In this document: positions 60,629 to 64,000 of the stretch, in pieces
Numbering within the stretch: the first letter of the stretch is position 1
Layout: each line of letters starts with the position of its first letter
NCBI GenBank assembly: GCA_964482205.1
Contig: CAYZWI010000011.1
Location: 62,001 to 126,000, forward strand
Length of the DNA: 64,000 nt
DNA from: JAZDGX01 sp964482205
GTDB lineage: Bacteria > Eisenbacteria > RBG-16-71-46 > CAIMUX01 > WJJG01
Direction of reading: 5' to 3'
Notes under the pieces: generated by a model
Database searches by the model: none
The model's input: only the letters and a program-made list of their open reading frames with translations
Told to the model about the DNA's origin: nothing
Program-made: the position numbers and the translations under genes

Positions 60629-62917
60629 ATGGACAAGCGCAAGGTCGAGCTTCCGGTGATCGGCATGACCTGCGCGGCCTGCGTCGCGACCGTCGAGCGC
60701 ACCCTTCGCAAGAAGACACCCGGCACGCTGGACGCCGAAGTCAATCTCGCCACCGAAACCGCGACCATCGAATACGACGCGGACATCGTAGACCTGCAGG
60801 GTCTCGCCGCGGCCGTCGACCGCGCGGGATATCGCTTGATCCTTCCCACGGACGAGGACGACGAAGTTCGCGCCCGCCGGGAAGAGCATGCGAGCGAACG
60901 GCGCGCCTTTCTCGTCGGGCTCTTCTTCACCATCCCGCTCTTTCTTCTCAGCATGGGGCGCGACTTTTCTCTGCTCGGCGATTCCACCGTGCCTGGATCC
61001 TGGGCGCATACGCGCGTCTTCGATCTGCTCCTCGCGCTGCTCGCGACTCCGGTGCAGTTCTACACCGGCTGGGGCTTCTATCGCGGCGCGTGGAAGAGCC
61101 TGAAGAACGGCTCCGCGAACATGGATGTGCTCGTCTCGCTCGGCTCCTCGACCGCCTACGGCTATTCGTTGGCCGTGCTGCTCTTCCCCTCGCTCGGCGG
61201 GCATGTCTACTTTGAGACCTCCGCGCTCATCATCACGCTCATCAAGCTGGGCAAGGTGCTGGAGGCGCGGGCGCGCGGACGCACCTCGAGCGCCATTCGC
61301 GCCCTCATGGATCTCACCCCGCCGCGCGCGCACCGCATCGAGCCCGACGGCACCGAGCGCGAGGTCGCGGTGGCGGAGATCGACGCGGGCGATCTCCTCG
61401 CCGTCAAACCGGGCGAGAGCATTCCCGTCGACGGCGTCGTGACCGGCGGCAACTCTTCCGTCGATGAGAGCATGCTGAGCGGCGAATCGCTGCCCATCGA
61501 CAAGACGCCCGGCGATCCGGTATTCGGCGGAACGGTGAATCTCACCGGCCGGATCAAGATGCAGGCGACGCGCGTGGGCGCGGATTCCGTCATCGCGCGC
61601 ATCATTCGTCTCGTGCGCTCGGCCCAGGGAAGCCGCGCGCCCATTCAACGCCTCGCCGATCGCGTCTCGGCCTTCTTCGTGCCCGGCGTGCTCGCGATCG
61701 CGCTCGTCACCTTCGCGCTCTGGTGGCTGCTCGCGCACGATCCCGTCGTCGCGCTCATTCGTCTCGTGGCCGTCCTCGTGATCGCCTGCCCCTGCGCGCT
61801 CGGGCTTGCGACTCCGACGGCGATCATGGTGGGCATGGGGCGCGGCGCGAAGGCGGGGATCCTCTTTCGCAACAGCGAGGCGCTCGAGAAAGCGGAGCGT
61901 CTCACCGCCGTCATGCTCGACAAAACGGGCACGCTCACGACAGGCAAGCCCGTGCTGACCGACTGGATCCCGCTCGCATCGCCAGCATCGGCTTCGGCTT
62001 CAGCCTCGGCTTCGGATTCGCCCGGGGAGAATGAGCCATCGTCTGCGGGCCTGGACGCCCTCGCCCTCGCCGCCTCGGCCGAGTCCGCCTCCACGCATCC
62101 CATCGCCCGCGCGATCGTGGCGGGCGCGCGCGAGCGGGGCCTGACGCTATTCGAGCCCGAGGAAGTCGCCGATGCCGCCGGCTTCGGCATCACTGCGCTG
62201 GTGCGCGGGCATCGCGTGCGCGTGGGAAAGCCCGCGTGGTTCGAGCATGCGCCGGATGCCGCTCACGCGCTCGCCGCGCAAGGCAAGAGCGCCGCGATCG
62301 TCGAGGTGGATGGCGCCATCGCGGGCGTGCTGGGCATCGCCGATCGCGAAAAGGAGAATGCGGCCGATGCGGTCGCGGCCCTTCGCTCGCAACATCTCGC
62401 CGTGATCATGCTCACCGGCGACAGCGAGCCCTCCGCGCGCACGATCGCCGGGCGCGTGGGCATCGAGCGCGTGATCGCAGGCGTTCCGCCCGAGAAGAAA
62501 GAGGAGGCGGTGCACGAGGCGCAAGCGGCGGGCGAGCGCGTGGCGATGGTCGGAGACGGGATCAACGATGCGCCCGCGCTGGCGCGCGCGGATGTGGGGA
62601 TCGCGATCGGCGGCGGCACGGATGTCGCGATCGGCGCGGCCGGGATCACGCTCGTGCGCGGCGATCTCGCCGGCGTTGCGCGCGCGATCTCGCTCTCCCG
62701 CGCAACCATGCGCACCGTGCGCCAAAATCTCTTCTGGGCGTTCTTCTACAATGTCGCCCTGATTCCCGTTGCGGCCGGCGTGCTGCATCGCGCGAGCTGG
62801 TTGCCTTCGATCATTCGCGATCTGCATCCGGCGCTCGCCGCCGCGGCCATGGCCCTCTCGAGCGTCACGGTGGTGTCGAACAGCTTGCGGCTGAACCGCT
62901 GGAAGCCGCCCGCCTAG
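60629..62917 (+). CDS. copA: Copper-translocating P1B-type ATPase
   Basis: 762 aa. Exports Cu(I) from the cytoplasm. One N-terminal HMA domain (GMTCAACV), the CPC motif in helix 6 (IACPCALGLATPTA), actuator SGES (in LSGESLPID), phosphorylation DKTGTLT, HP motif in SASTHPIAR and hinge VGDGINDAPAL are all present. An Ala/Ser low-complexity stretch (SASASASAS) lies in the nucleotide-binding domain just after the phosphorylation site. ATG 60629 follows GAGGGAAG. Pairs with copZ. Confidence 0.96.
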   Translation: MDKRKVELPVIGMTCAACVATVERTLRKKTPGTLDAEVNLATETATIEYDADIVDLQGLAAAVDRAGYRLILPTDEDDEVRARREEHASERRAFLVGLFFTIPLFLLSMGRDFSLLGDSTVPGSWAHTRVFDLLLALLATPVQFYTGWGFYRGAWKSLKNGSANMDVLVSLGSSTAYGYSLAVLLFPSLGGHVYFETSALIITLIKLGKVLEARARGRTSSAIRALMDLTPPRAHRIEPDGTEREVAVAEIDAGDLLAVKPGESIPVDGVVTGGNSSVDESMLSGESLPIDKTPGDPVFGGTVNLTGRIKMQATRVGADSVIARIIRLVRSAQGSRAPIQRLADRVSAFFVPGVLAIALVTFALWWLLAHDPVVALIRLVAVLVIACPCALGLATPTAIMVGMGRGAKAGILFRNSEALEKAERLTAVMLDKTGTLTTGKPVLTDWIPLASPASASASASASDSPGENEPSSAGLDALALAASAESASTHPIARAIVAGARERGLTLFEPEEVADAAGFGITALVRGHRVRVGKPAWFEHAPDAAHALAAQGKSAAIVEVDGAIAGVLGIADREKENAADAVAALRSQHLAVIMLTGDSEPSARTIAGRVGIERVIAGVPPEKKEEAVHEAQAAGERVAMVGDGINDAPALARADVGIAIGGGTDVAIGAAGITLVRGDLAGVARAISLSRATMRTVRQNLFWAFFYNVALIPVAAGVLHRASWLPSIIRDLHPALAAAAMALSSVTVVSNSLRLNRWKPPA

Positions 62918-62970
62918 CAAGGTGCTCGTGGACGCTTTGTGCTGTTCCTTCGCCGATCGCAGCCCTGGCG

Positions 62971-64000
62971 CTACTCGCTCTGCCGGATGAGCGCGAAACG
63001 GCGCGTCTCGCTCTTTCCGTCCACGGAAATGCGCAGCAGATAGACGCCCGAAGCGAGCTGGGCTCCTTCCTCGAACGCGGACCAGCGCACGCCCCCATCC
63101 GCCACCGGCAGCGCGCCGCTCCACACGAGCCGCCCGCTGCCGTCGAGAATCTCCGCGCTCACCTGGGTGATGTCCGGCGGTGTCTCGATCGGCACAAAGA
63201 ACTCGCCGGTGATCGGATTCGGACGAGGATATCCAATCGAGAGTACTAGCGTGTCCGGGAGATCCTCCTCCATTCCTTCGACGAGCAGATCTCTGAGCTC
63301 GGGATGCTCGGCGCCGCTCGTGACGAAGGCCGGCGCTTCCTCGCCCGCTCGCCACACTTCGACGCGCAGGTCCCAGGCATGCGGCCCCAGCGACGCGGGC
63401 CACTGCGGATCTCCCGACTGCGCCTGCACGCACAACGAATCCGATTCCTCGCCCGCGATTCGCACGGACGCCGTGCGTCCGATCTCGAATACGCCTTCCT
63501 CTTCATCGATGGCCACGAGACGCAATTCGATCCTCGCGCCGCCAGGCATCACATCGGGATCCGCGCACACCGACAGAGCGGTCGCGTAGCCGTCCTCGTC
63601 TCGATCGGCGCTCGTCTCAACTTGAAGGTGCGACAAGGCGAAGGTCTTCACCGCATCTTCGTCGAGCCCTTCGACCGGGAGATGCGCGAGACCGCTTCCC
63701 GGATGCGACTGTCCGGTCGCGATCGTGACCGGTTCGTCAACTCCCGCCTGCCATAGCTCGACCTCCAAGTCCCATCGCGCACCCGCCAGCGTGTCGGGCC
63801 ATGCGGCAAATTGCGACTGCGCGGACGCCTCCAGGCACAGCGTGTCCGGCAACGACTTGGTAATCTCCTTGATGCGCGTCGATCCGAACGGAATGCGCTC
63901 TCCCGTCTCCGTTCGGGCGAAGAGCGCAATCCACACCTGCGCGGTCCCCTGATCGACATTCGGATCGGCGCAGGCGGTGAATCCGGTCAAGCGGCCGTCC
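62971..64000 (-). CDS. Secreted repeat protein with FlgD-Ig/type A sorting-like C-terminus (N-terminus outside window)
   Basis: 342 C-terminal residues are visible and the frame stays open at the right edge. Two copies of a domain of about 110 residues start at G(Y/R)xxxxxxCADPxVxxGxAxI/V and run to an HPxxxxLxVEGxxED-like end; their Asp-rich turns suggest metal-binding beta domains. The last 85 residues (IGYPRPNPITGEFFVPIE, later GSGRLVWSG and ASGVYLLRISVDG) are the FlgD-Ig/Por-type C-terminal domain that directs secretion or anchoring through type IX-like systems in FCB bacteria. It is convergent with copA, 53 bases away. Confidence 0.8.
   Translation of the reverse strand, partial: DGRLTGFTACADPNVDQGTAQVWIALFARTETGERIPFGSTRIKEITKSLPDTLCLEASAQSQFAAWPDTLAGARWDLEVELWQAGVDEPVTIATGQSHPGSGLAHLPVEGLDEDAVKTFALSHLQVETSADRDEDGYATALSVCADPDVMPGGARIELRLVAIDEEEGVFEIGRTASVRIAGEESDSLCVQAQSGDPQWPASLGPHAWDLRVEVWRAGEEAPAFVTSGAEHPELRDLLVEGMEEDLPDTLVLSIGYPRPNPITGEFFVPIETPPDITQVSAEILDGSGRLVWSGALPVADGGVRWSAFEEGAQLASGVYLLRISVDGKSETRRFALIRQSE

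Overview
The window is GC-rich DNA carrying tightly packed bacterial housekeeping genes mixed with many secreted and signalling genes of unknown function. Several signs point to an uncultured diderm of the FCB group; Candidatus Eisenbacteria is my best guess, but that is inference. The signs are an ATP synthase a subunit with a signal-like N-terminus and a long polar extension, an Omp85-type beta-barrel protein, a secreted protein ending in an FlgD-Ig/type A sorting-like domain, a lamin-tail-domain protein with cysteine-rich repeats, and a pair of DUF3857/transglutaminase proteins. There is one tRNA gene (Met, CAT anticodon). I see no rRNA, CRISPR array, phage or insertion sequence.

Layout. 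1-2240 (minus strand): the start of an ATP synthase F0 operon in the order atpZ, atpI-like, atpB, atpE, with atpE cut by the window edge. 2412-4804: an unknown gene and an NAD-dependent epimerase. 4869-9095 (minus): a three-gene operon of unknown function, comprising a 383-aa protein, a protein with a Lon-protease-like domain, a membrane segment and a propeller-like region, and a ZAS-type zinc-finger protein. 9150-10840: yip1-like gene and ychF. 10862-13196: the lamin-tail/Cys-repeat secreted protein with its own promoter and terminator. 13337-19573: argS, a membrane protein with a huge Arg/Glu/Gly tail, and a polyprenyl synthase/uppS pair. 20178-23538: an Omp85-like barrel and an overlapping secreted partner. 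23630-27873 (minus): a chemosensory-like operon whose receiver and HD-GYP domains have lost their key residues. 28374-33192: an unknown gene, a lipobox-bearing sulfatase-fold enzyme, guaB and a small outer-membrane protein. 33597-42658: tRNA-Met, recJ, a YaiL-like protein, the two transglutaminase-like proteins and pnp. 43107-49655: acsA, an OFA-type transporter, an AbrB-Doc toxin-antitoxin pair, a hydrolase and an MFS transporter. 49753-58917: mnmA and larE, a large class A penicillin-binding protein, a small membrane protein, terC and cstA. 59001-64000: a hydroxyacid dehydrogenase, a copper chaperone and copper-exporting P-type ATPase, and the C-terminal part of a secreted repeat protein.

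Readable sigma70-type promoters (mostly TTGACN or TTGNNN, 16-18 bp, TANNNT) precede many of the operons, so transcription units can be drawn with some confidence. The best candidates for something undescribed are the ZAS/Lon-like cassette (4869-9095) and the pseudo-receiver/pseudo-HD-GYP chemosensory module (23630-27873). Domain calls come from reading motifs by eye; no database was searched.
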